DNA of 64,000 nucleotides from the NCBI RefSeq assembly GCF_005490785.1, contig NZ_CP027295.1, forward strand, positions 2,604,001 to 2,668,000. The letters are read 5' to 3'. A program made the position numbers and the translations under genes. The DNA is from Brachybacterium sp. SGAir0954 (GTDB lineage Bacteria > Actinomycetota > Actinomycetes > Actinomycetales > Dermabacteraceae). The notes below the pieces were generated by a model, which saw only the letters and a program-made list of their open reading frames with translations, made no database searches and was not told the DNA's origin. How positions within the stretch are numbered: the first letter of the stretch is position 1; the number at the start of each line of letters is the position of its first letter. Below, piece after piece: positions 44,453-56,130 of the stretch.

Positions 44453-46129
44453 GTGAGCGAGTCCGAGACTCCCGTCCCCACCTCCCCCGAGCCCGAGGAG
44501 ACCGCCGCGGCCGACGCCGCCGACATGGCCGCCCCCGCCGACGACGTCGCCGCCGTCGAGCCCGCCGAGGCCGCCGAGACCCCCTCCGCCCCGGCTCCGG
44601 AACCCGCCGCGGACGACGCCTCCCCGGAGGCGTCTGCGAAGGAGGCCGCCGAGCCGGCCGCCGCGGAAGCTCCCGCCGCGGATGCTCCCGAGACCGAGGC
44701 GCCTGCCGCCGCGGCTCCCGCACCCGCCCCCTCGCCGCGACCGCGTCCCGGCCGCCCCGGGCCCACGCCGGGGGGCGCGCCCTCCCCCGCCGCGCTCGCC
44801 GGGCGCAAGCCCGCCGCCCCGCTGCTGCCGGCCGCGCCCTCGGTCACCGAGTACGACGCCGCCCTCCTCGCCGAGGCGAAGACCTTCGGCTCCGTCACCG
44901 AGGACGGCACCGTCACCGTGCAGGACGGCACCCAGGTGCGCACCCTCGGCGAGGCCGGCCAGGCCCAGGGCGTCGACCCCGACACCGCGCTGGACCCGTT
45001 CGCCCGCGCCTACCTCGATCTCGTGGCCTTCCTCGATCTCACGGAGAAGAAGCTCTCCACGACCGGGCACACCCACAACGAGCTCAACCGCCTCCTCGAG
45101 AACCTGCGCAAGAACATGAAGGAGCCGCAGGTCGTGGGTGACGTCCCCGCGCTGCGGGCCCGCGCCCACGAGCTCCGCGAGAAGGCGAAGGCGCAGATCG
45201 CCGAACTCGAGAGCGCGCGCACCGCCGCCCGCCAGGAGGCGATCGCCCGACGCACCGCCTTCGTCGAGTCGATCGAGCAGCTCGTCGCCACGCCGCCCGA
45301 GCAGATCTCGTGGAAGAGCGCCGGGGAGACCATGCGCCAGATGGTCCCCACCTGGAAGCAGATGCAGAGCGAGGACGTGAACATCGACCGTCCCACCGAG
45401 GACGCCCTCTGGAAGCGGCTCTCCGCGGCGCGGTCCACCTTCGACCGCCACCGCAAGCAGTTCTTCTCGCAGCTCGACGAGCGTCACGAGGAGGCCGCGG
45501 CCGTCAAGGAGCAGCTCATCGCCCGCGCCGAGGAGATGCAGGACTCCACGGACTGGGGTCCGACGGTCCGCGCCTTCAAGGACCTCATGGCCGAGTGGCG
45601 CGCCGCCCCGCGCGGTGGGCGCAAGAAGGACGACGCCCAGTGGGCCCGGTTCAAGGCCGCGCAGGACACCTTCTTCGCCGCCCGGAACGCCGATCTCGAG
45701 GCCTCCGAGTCGGAGCAGCGCGAGAACCTCGTCGTCAAGGAGGCGCTGCTGGCCGAGGCCGAGCAGATCGACCCGACGAAGGATCTCGACAAGGCGAAGG
45801 ACGCCCTGCGCTCCGTGCAGGAGCGCTGGGAGGCGGCCGGTAAGGTCCCGCGCGGCGACATGCGTCGGATCGACGACCGTCTGCGCAGCGTCGAGCGCGC
45901 CGTGAAGGACGCCGAGGAGGCCGAGTGGCGACGCACCGATCCGCGCACCAAGGCGCGCGTCGAGGGCGCCTCCTCGCAGCTGCACTCCGCGATCGCCGGC
46001 TACGAGGAGGACCTCGAGAAGGCGCGCGCGACCGGTGACCCGGCGAGGATCGCGAAGGCGGAGGCCGCCCTCGAGGCCCGCCGCGAGTGGCTCGCCGTCA
46101 TCGAGCGCTCGGCCCGCGACCTCGGCTGA
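44453..46129 (+). CDS. DUF349 domain protein
   Basis: The 558-residue protein starts with about 125 residues of low-complexity Ala/Pro/Glu sequence (PAEAAETPSAPAPEPAADD and similar). The rest is mostly helical and charged, with repeated DUF349-type units marked by LWKRLSAARSTFDRHRKQFF, GPTVRAFKDLMAEWRAAPR, QWARFKAAQDTFFAARNADL and VQERWEAAGKVPR. DUF349 repeats form a long coiled helical array whose role is unknown. The GTG follows AAGGAG. Position next to hisS and rsh is common in actinobacteria, hinting at a link with translation or stringent control. A terminator stem follows. Confidence 0.87.
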   Translation: MSESETPVPTSPEPEETAAADAADMAAPADDVAAVEPAEAAETPSAPAPEPAADDASPEASAKEAAEPAAAEAPAADAPETEAPAAAAPAPAPSPRPRPGRPGPTPGGAPSPAALAGRKPAAPLLPAAPSVTEYDAALLAEAKTFGSVTEDGTVTVQDGTQVRTLGEAGQAQGVDPDTALDPFARAYLDLVAFLDLTEKKLSTTGHTHNELNRLLENLRKNMKEPQVVGDVPALRARAHELREKAKAQIAELESARTAARQEAIARRTAFVESIEQLVATPPEQISWKSAGETMRQMVPTWKQMQSEDVNIDRPTEDALWKRLSAARSTFDRHRKQFFSQLDERHEEAAAVKEQLIARAEEMQDSTDWGPTVRAFKDLMAEWRAAPRGGRKKDDAQWARFKAAQDTFFAARNADLEASESEQRENLVVKEALLAEAEQIDPTKDLDKAKDALRSVQERWEAAGKVPRGDMRRIDDRLRSVERAVKDAEEAEWRRTDPRTKARVEGASSQLHSAIAGYEEDLEKARATGDPARIAKAEAALEARREWLAVIERSARDLG

Positions 46130-46174
46130 CCGCCGCGATCACCGCTGACGAGGACGGCCCGGTCGGTCCTCCCC

Positions 46175-46208
46175 ACGCCCCGCCCGTCCACAAGGACGGG
46201 CGGGGCGT
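46175..46208 (+). terminator. Terminator after DUF349 gene
   Basis: A perfect 15-bp stem (acgccccgcccgtcc) with a four-base loop (acaa) lies 45 bases after the stop and just upstream of the next leaderless promoter. Confidence 0.75.
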
Positions 46209-46230
46209 TGCCGTGCGGCCTCCGTGCCCC

Positions 46231-46236
46231 CAGAGT
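46231..46236 (+). promoter_or_regulatory. -10-like element for the AbiEi-like gene
   Basis: CAGAGT, six-base spacer (cggtgc), then the ATG at 46243, matching the spacing of the other leaderless genes although the first base is C. Confidence 0.4.
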
Positions 46237-46242
46237 CGGTGC

Positions 46243-46962
46243 ATGCAGAACTCGCCGCCCGCGCCCTTCGGCCCGCCCCTGCCACCGCAGGACGACGGTC
46301 TCCCGCCTCCCTGCTCCCCCGGTCCCCGGATGCCGCCCCTGGGTCCCGCCTGCTTCGCCTGGTCCCGCCATGCGGCGGAGCTCGCGGTGCCCGTCTCCCG
46401 CGCCCTCGAGCGCTGGGAGGACACCCCCACCACCGCGCGGATGGTCGCCGACGGCTACCTCGTGAGGCTGCTGCCGGGCATCTACGTCCCGCCGGACATC
46501 GTCGGCACCGCCGTGGGTCGCGCGCTCGCCGTGGGCAGTGCGCTCGGGACGTCGCTGCGGCCCCATCACGTGCTCGCCGGCGTGACGGCCGCCTGGGTCG
46601 TGCTCGGTGGGACGGCGCCGGTCCAGGTCGAGCTCATCTCGACCGCGCACCGAGGACCGATCGCCGGGACGATCCTGCGCGGCTCCCGCGTCGCCATGGA
46701 CGAGGTGGAGACCGTCGGCGGGGCGCCGCTCACGATCCCCGACCGCACCGCGATGGATCTGCTCCGCTTCTCCCCCGATGCCGAGCGGCTCGCGGCCGTG
46801 TCCCGTCTGATCGCCGCGGGGCACGCCTCACCCGAGGGGATCCGCCGCCGGCTCGAGGCGATCACCCACCATCCCGGGTCGCGCTCCGCGCAGGAGGCGA
46901 TGGACCGTGCCTGCGCCCTCGTGCCGGTCACCGACGTGGGCGGGGGCACGCGCGCCGCATGA
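46243..46962 (+). CDS. AbiEi-like antitoxin-domain protein without partner
   Basis: The 239-residue protein has a Pro-rich start, then a winged-helix-like segment (PTTARMVADGYLVRLLPGIY followed by VPPDI). Next comes a core typical of actinobacterial type IV AbiEi-family proteins: HHVLAGVTAAWVVLG, VQVELIS, GTILRGSRV and GGAPLTIPDRTAMDLLRF, with a helical tail. In such families the wing helix binds DNA, and the C-terminus may neutralise an AbiEii nucleotidyltransferase toxin or join a DUF559 nuclease. Neither partner is encoded here. It converges on rsh. The family call rests on the motif pattern; toxin-antitoxin function is not shown. Confidence 0.65.
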   Translation: MQNSPPAPFGPPLPPQDDGLPPPCSPGPRMPPLGPACFAWSRHAAELAVPVSRALERWEDTPTTARMVADGYLVRLLPGIYVPPDIVGTAVGRALAVGSALGTSLRPHHVLAGVTAAWVVLGGTAPVQVELISTAHRGPIAGTILRGSRVAMDEVETVGGAPLTIPDRTAMDLLRFSPDAERLAAVSRLIAAGHASPEGIRRRLEAITHHPGSRSAQEAMDRACALVPVTDVGGGTRAA

Positions 46963-46990
46963 GGGCGCCCCGCACCGATCACCCCGGGGC

Positions 46991-49438
<2,448 letters not shown>

Positions 49439-49582
49439 CGCGCGCCTCCTGACCGTGGCCCGTCAGTCTACGCGCGGGTCATCGTGCCGATGACCGTCGT
49501 CCGCCCCGGTCGCCGGGCCGGCCCGCCGCGGGTGCCCGTCCGGGGCCTCCGCGGGCTCCCGGCCGGGGCCGACCGGGAGCGG

Positions 49583-50143
49583 TCAGTCGGGGATCGACCA
49601 GACGGTCGTGACGGGGACGTCGGCGGGCAGCTTCTCGCGACCGCCGAGGCCCTCGAGCTCGATCAGGAAGGACGCCCCCACGAGCTCGACGCCGAAGCTC
49701 CGGGTGAGCTCGATCGTGGCCGCCGCCGTGCCGCCGGTGGCGAGCAGGTCGTCGACCACCAGGGTGCGCGCCCCGGCCGGGAGCGAGCCCTCAGGGATCT
49801 GCACCTCGGCGCTGCCGTACTCGAGGTCGTAGCGGAGGCTCGCCGGTGACCCGGGGAGCTTGCCGGCCTTGCGCACGGGGATGAAGCCCGCGCCCAGCTC
49901 GAAGGCGAGGGGGGCGCCGAGCACGAAGCCTCGCGCCTCGGTGCCCACCACGTACTCCACGCCCTCGGGGATCATCGCCCGCCAGTGCGCGATGATCTCG
50001 CGGAAGGCACCGGCGTCCCGCAGGAGCGGGGTGATGTCGCGGAACAGGACCCCCGGGGCCGGGAAGTCGGGGTACTCGTCGATCCGGGTCGCGAGGATCT
50101 CCGCGAGCCGCGCGGATCCGGGGGCGTCCTGGTGGGTGCTCAT
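49583..50143 (-). CDS. apt: Adenine phosphoribosyltransferase
   Basis: Apt makes AMP from adenine and PRPP in purine salvage. The 186-residue protein has FRDITPLLRD, GTEARGFVLGAPLA, the PVRKAGKLPG loop and the PRPP-binding VVDDLLATGGTAAATIEL. The ATG overlaps the secF stop by four bases (ATGA). The order secD-secF-apt-relA is conserved in actinobacteria, and purine supply near rsh is a recurrent link. Confidence 0.96.
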   Translation of the reverse strand: MSTHQDAPGSARLAEILATRIDEYPDFPAPGVLFRDITPLLRDAGAFREIIAHWRAMIPEGVEYVVGTEARGFVLGAPLAFELGAGFIPVRKAGKLPGSPASLRYDLEYGSAEVQIPEGSLPAGARTLVVDDLLATGGTAAATIELTRSFGVELVGASFLIELEGLGGREKLPADVPVTTVWSIPD

Positions 50144-51390
50144 CGCTGTCCTCGTCGGGAGTGGGATCGGCCGCTGCGGGTGCTGCGGCGGGGCTGCACA
50201 CGGCGGGCGGGGGCGGCGCTCGGGGACGACCCGTCGTCCTCGGAGACCGGCGTGGCGTCACCCGGCGAGGCAGGGTCCTCGGACGTGTGCTCGCTGACCG
50301 TGTCCTCGCCGTCGGCAGTCTCGTCGTCGGGAGCCTCGTCGGTCCCCTCCTCGATGCCGGGGCCGACCTCGGTCCCGTCGGCCGTCGCCCGCTGCTCGGC
50401 GGCACGGCGCTCGGCGAGCGTCGTGCGGCGCTCCGGGGCGACGGGCTCGCGCGGCGAGCGGGAGGTGAGCCGGTGGAGGTCCACGAGCAGCCCCGGGGCG
50501 AGGAAGACGGAGGAGTAGGTGCCCACGAGGATGCCCACGAACAGGGCGAGCGAGATGTCCTTGAGGGTGCCGGCTCCCAGCACGAAGGCGCCGATCACAA
50601 GGATCGAGCCGACGGGCAGCAGCGCGACCACGGACGTGTTCAGCGAGCGCACGAGGGTCTGGTTCGCGGCGAGCTCCACCCGGTCGGCGTAGTCGGGTCC
50701 GTTGAGCACCCGCATCCCCGCGGTGTTCTCGCGCACCTTGTCGAAGACGACGATCGTGTCGTAGAGCGAGTAGCCGAGGATCGTCAGGAAGCCGATCACC
50801 GTGCTCGGCGTGATCTCGAAGCCCACCACCCCGTACACGGCCGCGGTGAGCAGCATGTCGTGGATCAGGGCGATCATCGCGGCGCCGGAGGCCCGCAGGT
50901 CCCGGAAGTACAGGGCCATGCCGATCGCGACGAGGACCAGGAACACGAGGATGCCGCGGAGCATCTTCTGCGTGATGTCCTGGCTCCAGACCGGGCCGAT
51001 GTACGAGGTCGAGACCGCGGAGGACTCCACGTCGTAGCCCGCGGCGAGGTCGGCGGCGAGCGAGGAGGTCTCCGACGAGTCCAGCTGCTCGGTCTGCACG
51101 CGCACCGTGCTCCCGCCGAGCACCGTCACCTTCGGCTCGGAGTCCGGCACGTGCTCGCGCACGATGTCGCGGGCGGCGGTCTGCGAGGTGTCCTGGACCC
51201 CCGAGATCTGGAACTCGGAGCCGCCGGTGAACTCGATCCCGAGATTGGGGCCGCGCAGCACGGCGAGCGTGCCGAGCAGGAGCACCGCGGCGACGCTGAT
51301 CAGGTACCACAGGCGGCGGCGCCGCACGATCGGCGCGGAGCGGGTGCCGTCGTGGAGGGAGTTGCCCAGCTGGGCCAGGGTCGCGCTCAT
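50140..51390 (-). CDS. secF: Protein translocase subunit SecF
   Basis: SecF with SecD uses the proton gradient to help proteins leave the Sec channel. The 416-residue protein has one N-terminal membrane helix, FTGGSEFQIS, a periplasm-side P4-type domain, then five helices with YGVVGFEITPSTVIGFLTIL and LGYSLYDTIVVFDKVREN. A C-terminal cytoplasmic tail of about 110 residues is rich in acidic and Ser/Arg residues (GTDEAPDDETADGEDTVSEH and RRSTRSGRSHSRRG); such tails vary among actinobacteria. The ATG overlaps the secD stop and the stop overlaps apt. Confidence 0.94.
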   Translation of the reverse strand: MSATLAQLGNSLHDGTRSAPIVRRRRLWYLISVAAVLLLGTLAVLRGPNLGIEFTGGSEFQISGVQDTSQTAARDIVREHVPDSEPKVTVLGGSTVRVQTEQLDSSETSSLAADLAAGYDVESSAVSTSYIGPVWSQDITQKMLRGILVFLVLVAIGMALYFRDLRASGAAMIALIHDMLLTAAVYGVVGFEITPSTVIGFLTILGYSLYDTIVVFDKVRENTAGMRVLNGPDYADRVELAANQTLVRSLNTSVVALLPVGSILVIGAFVLGAGTLKDISLALFVGILVGTYSSVFLAPGLLVDLHRLTSRSPREPVAPERRTTLAERRAAEQRATADGTEVGPGIEEGTDEAPDDETADGEDTVSEHTSEDPASPGDATPVSEDDGSSPSAAPARRVQPRRSTRSGRSHSRRGQR

Positions 51391-53162
51391 CGCTCGTCCT
51401 CCTGCTCGGTCGCGCCGGACTCCTCGGCGGACTCGCGCGCGAGCCGCGCCTTCCGCTCGGCGATCGTCTCGCGCCGCTCCTCGGCGTCCCGGAGGCGGCC
51501 GCGCCCCGCATAGGCGGGCACGGAGCGTCCCAGCACCGCGGGGTCCAGCCCGCTCATCGGATGCCCCTTGCCGAAGAAGCGCGTGCGGGCGAGTGCCTGC
51601 AGCACCGGATGGGTGAAGAGGAAGACGACCACGAGGTCCAGCACGGTCGTCACGCCCAGCACGAAGGCGAAGCCGCGCACGCCGCCCGTGGAGAGCACGT
51701 ACAGCACCACGGCCGCCACGAGGTTGACGGCGTCGGAGGCGAGGATGGTGCGCCGGGCACGGTCCCAGCCGTGATCGACGGCCGCGACGATCCCGCGGCC
51801 CTCACGGATCTCGTCACGGACGCGCTCGAAGTAGACGATGAACGAGTCCGCGGTGAAGGCGATCGCGACGATCAGGCCGGCGACGCCCGCGAGGGAGAGG
51901 CGGTACCCGATCTCCGGGAGGTTCGAGAGCACAGTGAGCACCGCGTAGGTGAGCACCGCCATGATCGCGAGGCTCGAGGTGGTGACGATGGCGAGCACGC
52001 GGTACTGCAGGAAGGCGTAGAGCACGACGAGCGCGAGACCGATCAGGCCGGCGATGAGGCCCATCGTCAGCTGGTCGGCGCCGAGCGTCGCGGAGATCTG
52101 CTGCTCCGAGGCGACGTCGAGCTGGATCGGGAGCGCGCCGAACTTCAGCTGGTCGGCGAGCTGGGACGCCTGGTCCTGGGTGAAGTTGCCCGAGATCGAG
52201 GCCTCGCCGCCCGGGGACGGCTCCTCGACCGTGGGCGCGGAGATCACGAGGCCGTCGAGCACGATCGCGAAGGCGCTCGTCGCGCCCTGGCCGTTGTACA
52301 GCGCGGAGGTCATGTCCGCGAAGTCCTGGCCGACGGCGTCCGTGAAGCGCATGTTCACGAGGTAGTAGCCGGTCGCCTGGCCGGTCGAGCTGGTCTCCGC
52401 GCCGACGCTCGCGTCCTCGACCGCCGAGCCGGGGACGACTTCGGGGCCCAGCAGGTACTTCGCGGAGCCGTCCGGTGCGCACGCCACGATCGGCTCGTCG
52501 GACTTCGCCTGGGCGATCCGCTCCTGCTGCGCGGAGGGATCGGTGCAGTCGACGGCGCCGAGCTCGGCCTGGACGTCCGCGTCGAGCTGGTCGAGGGACC
52601 AGGCGGCGGGCTCACCGGAATCGGTGCCGGCCTGGTCCGCGAGGGTCTGGTCCGAGGAGAGCGCCCCGGTGAACTGCCCCTGCGCGGGGTCCGCGGGAGC
52701 GCTCGAGGTCTCCCCCGTGCCGCTGTCGCCTCCGGCGTCGGAGGCACCGCCGCCGTCGGAGGGCAGGGCGCTGCCGTCCCCCTCGGGGGCGACCGCGCCG
52801 AGCACCGGTCGGAAGGCCATGGCGGCCGTCTGCCGCAGGGCGTCGGACGTCGCCTGGTCCAGCGTGCCCGGCACGTCGATGACGATGTTCGTGCCGCCCT
52901 GCACGGAGATCTCGGTCTCCGCGACGCCCATGGCGTTCACGCGCTGGCTGATGATCTGCCGCGCCTGCTCCATGGCGTCGCGGTCGATCGTCGAGCCGTC
53001 GGTGGTCTGGGCCTGCAGGATGATCTGCGTGCCGCCCTCGAGGTCGAGGGCGAGCTTGGGGGCGGCGTTCCAGCCGCCCCACTGCACCCCGGCGCCGATC
53101 CCACCGCCGAGCAGCAGGATCAGCACCGCGAGCGCCGTGAGGGCTATGCGACGAACGGGCAT
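51387..53162 (-). CDS. secD: Protein translocase subunit SecD
   Basis: The 591-residue protein has an N-terminal helix, the LDLEGGTQIILQAQ segment near residue 40, a large external P1 region with a Gly/Ser/Asp/Glu-rich insert of about 60 residues from about 120, VNMRFTDAVGQDFADMT and SGNFTQDQASQLADQLKFGA, then five C-terminal helices including the SecD motif AFTADSFIVYFERVRDEIRE. The low-complexity insert is typical of actinobacterial SecD. The ATG begins the secD-secF-apt overlap series, 48 bases after yajC. Confidence 0.94.
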   Translation of the reverse strand: MPVRRIALTALAVLILLLGGGIGAGVQWGGWNAAPKLALDLEGGTQIILQAQTTDGSTIDRDAMEQARQIISQRVNAMGVAETEISVQGGTNIVIDVPGTLDQATSDALRQTAAMAFRPVLGAVAPEGDGSALPSDGGGASDAGGDSGTGETSSAPADPAQGQFTGALSSDQTLADQAGTDSGEPAAWSLDQLDADVQAELGAVDCTDPSAQQERIAQAKSDEPIVACAPDGSAKYLLGPEVVPGSAVEDASVGAETSSTGQATGYYLVNMRFTDAVGQDFADMTSALYNGQGATSAFAIVLDGLVISAPTVEEPSPGGEASISGNFTQDQASQLADQLKFGALPIQLDVASEQQISATLGADQLTMGLIAGLIGLALVVLYAFLQYRVLAIVTTSSLAIMAVLTYAVLTVLSNLPEIGYRLSLAGVAGLIVAIAFTADSFIVYFERVRDEIREGRGIVAAVDHGWDRARRTILASDAVNLVAAVVLYVLSTGGVRGFAFVLGVTTVLDLVVVFLFTHPVLQALARTRFFGKGHPMSGLDPAVLGRSVPAYAGRGRLRDAEERRETIAERKARLARESAEESGATEQEDER

Positions 53163-53210
53163 GGAGCGGGGTTCCTCGGTGTGCGGCGGGAGCCGGGGCG
53201 CGGGGGCGCC

Positions 53211-53645
53211 TCAGGCGTCGCGACGGCCGTCGGTGGTGGTGTCGGTGTCCCGGGCGGTGACGCCGGGGACGGTGCCGTCCTCGACGGGCTCGACGGGCTC
53301 GACGGGCGCGTCGGAGGCGGTGTCCGCGTCGGTCGCGGTCCCCTCGACGACGGCGTCGTCGTCCTCGGCGGCGGCGGCGGAGTCCTCGGTCGGCGCGACG
53401 GCCCCGGCGATCGCCTGGCGGGCCCACTTGGTCTGGGCGCCGTTCTCGGACTCGAGGATCACGACGTCGTCGAACTCCTCGACGATCAGCCCGTAGAAGC
53501 CGGAATGGGTGCGGACCTCGTCGCCGACGCCGAGCTGGGCGACCTTCGCCTGCTGCTCGCGCTGGGCCTTGCGCTGACGGCTGGACATGAACATCAGCGG
53601 CACGAGCATGACGGCGAAGATGAGCAGGAGGGGCAGGAGATCCAC
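53211..53645 (-). CDS. yajC: Preprotein translocase accessory subunit YajC
   Basis: The 144-residue protein has a single N-terminal membrane helix (LLPLLLIFAVMLVPLMFMS), a basic turn RQRKAQREQQ, then the YajC core LGVGDEVRTHSGFYGLIVEEFDDVVILES. The C-terminal half is an acidic Asp/Glu/Ala-rich tail. The GTG start gives the normal MDLLPLLL-type N-terminus. YajC binds SecDF; its gene directly precedes secD, as usual. Confidence 0.93.
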   Translation of the reverse strand: MDLLPLLLIFAVMLVPLMFMSSRQRKAQREQQAKVAQLGVGDEVRTHSGFYGLIVEEFDDVVILESENGAQTKWARQAIAGAVAPTEDSAAAAEDDDAVVEGTATDADTASDAPVEPVEPVEDGTVPGVTARDTDTTTDGRRDA

Positions 53646-53800
53646 GAAGATCCTCTCGACGGACCGGGCAGCCCGCGCACGTGACGCGGCTCCACCGGCC
53701 GCGGACGGCTGACCGGACCACTGTACCCGCCGCTCCCTCCGAGTCCGGTGGGAGTCCCACCCTCAGGACCCCCGCTCCCGTGCCCCGAGGCGGGCGCGGC

Positions 53801-54889
53801 TCAGAACCTGCCGAGCATGGGGGCAGCGCCGGAGCCGCCCTGCGGCGCCTCGAGCCCGAGGTGCTCCCAGGCGGCCGTCGCCGCGGCCCGGCCCCGGGGG
53901 GTCCGCACGAGGAACCCCTCCCGCACGAGGTACGGCTCGACCATGGTCTCCACGGTCTCCGTCTCCTCGCCCACCGCGACGGCGAGGGTGGACAGCCCCA
54001 CCGGTCCCCCGGCGAAGCGTCGGCACAGGGCGCTGAGCACCGCACGGTCCAGGCGGTCCAGGCCCCGTTCGTCCACCTCGTACATGGCGAGCGCGGAGCG
54101 GGCGGCCTCCAGGTCCAGGTCCCCCGTGCCGCGCACCTGCGCCCAGTCGCGCACCCGGCGCAGGAGCCGGTTCGCGATGCGGGGCGTGCCGCGGGAGCGG
54201 GAGGCGATCTCCGCGGCGGCGCCGCCCTCGATGTCCACGCCGAGCTCGCCCGCGCTGCGGAGCACCACGCGGTGCAGCTCCTCGGCGCGGTAGTAGTCCA
54301 GGTGCCCGACGACGCCGAAGCGGTCGCGCAGCGGTGCCGGCAGCAACCCCGCGCGGGTCGTCGCCCCGACCACCGTGAACGGCGGCAGCTCGAGCGGGAT
54401 CGAGGTCGCCCCGACGCCCTTGCCGACCATCACGTCGACGCGGAAGTCCTCCATCGCGATGTAGAGCATCTCCTCGGCGGGGCGTGCGAGGCGGTGGATC
54501 TCGTCGATGAACAGCACCTCGCCCTCCTCGAGGGAGGAGAGGATCGCGGCGAGGTCCCCCGCGTGCTGGACGGCCGGCCCCGAGGTGATCCGCAGCGGGG
54601 CGCCGAGCTCCGCGGCGATGATCATCGCGAGGGTGGTCTTGCCGAGGCCGGGAGGGCCCGAGAGGAGCATGTGCTCCGGGGCGCGACCGCGCGCCTGTGC
54701 CGCGTCCAGGACGAGGGAGAGCTGCTCCCGCACGACCTCCTGCCCCACGAAGTCCGCGAGCCGGCGCGGCCGGAGGGCCGCCTCGGCCGCCCGCTCGAGG
54801 GCGCCGGAGGTCGCGCTCGTGAGCGCGACGCCGTCCTCCGCGGGGACGTCGGCGGTCGCGTCGATCCCGTCCGCACCCTCCGCCGTCAC
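53801..54889 (-). CDS. ruvB: Holliday junction branch-migration ATPase RuvB
   Basis: RuvB is the hexameric motor that drives branch migration with RuvA. The 362-residue protein has an extra N-terminal 28 residues, then [12 protein letters not shown], the Walker [12 protein letters not shown], Walker [10 protein letters not shown], the sensor region [19 protein letters not shown] and a C-terminal winged helix ([16 protein letters not shown]). The GTG overlaps the ruvA stop by four bases. The last eight residues ([10 protein letters not shown]) are unconserved. Confidence 0.96.
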   Translation of the reverse strand: MTAEGADGIDATADVPAEDGVALTSATSGALERAAEAALRPRRLADFVGQEVVREQLSLVLDAAQARGRAPEHMLLSGPPGLGKTTLAMIIAAELGAPLRITSGPAVQHAGDLAAILSSLEEGEVLFIDEIHRLARPAEEMLYIAMEDFRVDVMVGKGVGATSIPLELPPFTVVGATTRAGLLPAPLRDRFGVVGHLDYYRAEELHRVVLRSAGELGVDIEGGAAAEIASRSRGTPRIANRLLRRVRDWAQVRGTGDLDLEAARSALAMYEVDERGLDRLDRAVLSALCRRFAGGPVGLSTLAVAVGEETETVETMVEPYLVREGFLVRTPRGRAAATAAWEHLGLEAPQGGSGAAPMLGRF

Positions 54890-55506
54890 CGGGCACCGCC
54901 GAGCGACTGGAGGGCGGTGCGCAGCAGGGACGCGGGCTCGAGCTCCGTCTCCTCGCCGGCCTCGGCACGCAGGCGCTCCACGGCCCCGGCGGCGGACTTC
55001 TCCGGCCAGCCCAGTCCCACGAGCGCCTCGACGACCTGGGCGTCCACGGCGGCGGACGCGGCGGGGGCCGGCGCGCCGACGGGTGCGCCGCCCTCGGGCT
55101 CCGCGGGGAGGGCGAGCTTGCCGCCGAGCTCGAGGATCATGCGGCTGGCGACCTTGGGGCCGATGCCCGGTGTGCGGGTGATGCTCTTGACGTCCTGCTC
55201 CGCGACGGCGCGGGCGAGGTCGTCCGGGGAGAGCACGGCGAGCACGGACAGCGCGAGACGGGGGCCGATGCCGCTCACGGACTGCACGACGCGGAAGGCG
55301 TCGGCGTCCTGCGCGGACGGGAAGCCGAAGAGCGTCATCGAGTCCTCGCGGACCACGAGCTCGGTGTGCAGTGTGAGCTCGGCGCCGTGGCCGGTCTGCG
55401 CGAGGGCGGCGGGCGTGGTGCGGACGAGGTAGCCCACACCATGGACGTCGAGCACGAGGGATTCCAGGCCGATCGAGGCCACGGTCCCGGTCAGGGTTGC
55501 GATCAC
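54886..55506 (-). CDS. ruvA: Holliday junction DNA-binding protein RuvA
   Basis: The 206-residue protein binds four-way junctions as a tetramer and recruits RuvB. Domain I starts [13 protein letters not shown] and holds [11 protein letters not shown]; domain II has helix-hairpin-helix segments [14 protein letters not shown] and [16 protein letters not shown]; a low-complexity linker leads to domain III ([20 protein letters not shown]), which contacts RuvB. The GTG start gives the standard MIATL N-terminus. It lies 26 bases after ruvC and overlaps ruvB. Confidence 0.96.
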   Translation of the reverse strand: MIATLTGTVASIGLESLVLDVHGVGYLVRTTPAALAQTGHGAELTLHTELVVREDSMTLFGFPSAQDADAFRVVQSVSGIGPRLALSVLAVLSPDDLARAVAEQDVKSITRTPGIGPKVASRMILELGGKLALPAEPEGGAPVGAPAPAASAAVDAQVVEALVGLGWPEKSAAGAVERLRAEAGEETELEPASLLRTALQSLGGAR

Positions 55507-55532
55507 GCGACCACCTTAGAACAGCTGTTCGA

Positions 55533-56123
55533 TCAGAAGCGGGAGGTCGAGGTGTCCCGGGCGCGCCGCGCGGCGCGCTCCGCCTCCGCCCACACGGACT
55601 GGGCGCTCGTGCGCGCCCCGCCGCTCGCGTCGCGGCGCACCGGTCCCGGCCCGCGCCACAGCTGGGTGAGCGCGATCGCGACGGCGTCCGCGGCGTCCGC
55701 CGGCTGCGGCGCGGCGTCCAGCCGCAGCAGCTTCACGAGCATGGCCTGGATCTGCTTCTTGTCCGCCCGCCCGCTGCCGGTGACGGCGGCCTTCACCTCG
55801 GAGGGCGTGTGCAGGGCGATGCGGATGCCGCGCTGGGCGGCGAGCACGATCGCGACCCCCGTGACCTGCGCCGTGCTCATCACCGTCGGGGTGTTCGCCT
55901 GGGCGAAGACCCGCTCGATGGCGACGACGTCCGGGGCGTGCTCCTCGATCTTGGCCTCGAGCCCGCGGGAGATCGCGAGCAGGCGCACGTCGATCGTGTC
56001 CTCCGGGGAGGTCCGCACGACCCCCACGTCCACGAGGGAGGCGCTGCGGCCGGAGCCCGCGTCGATCACTCCGTAGCCGCAGCGCGTGAGCCCGGGGTCC
56101 ACACCGAGGACGCGCAGGCTCAT
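55533..56123 (-). CDS. ruvC: Crossover junction endodeoxyribonuclease RuvC
   Basis: RuvC cuts Holliday junctions at symmetric sites. The 196-residue protein has the four acidic residues of its RNase H-like fold: Asp7 in [12 protein letters not shown], Glu in AIERVFAQ near 68, and the Asp pair in [10 protein letters not shown] near 140. [13 protein letters not shown] is another family mark. The C-terminus carries a 35-residue Arg/Ala-rich extension. The ATG is seven bases after the yebC stop. The order yebC-ruvC-ruvA-ruvB is standard. Confidence 0.95.
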   Translation of the reverse strand: MSLRVLGVDPGLTRCGYGVIDAGSGRSASLVDVGVVRTSPEDTIDVRLLAISRGLEAKIEEHAPDVVAIERVFAQANTPTVMSTAQVTGVAIVLAAQRGIRIALHTPSEVKAAVTGSGRADKKQIQAMLVKLLRLDAAPQPADAADAVAIALTQLWRGPGPVRRDASGGARTSAQSVWAEAERAARRARDTSTSRF

Positions 56124-56130
56124 CTCGCGA

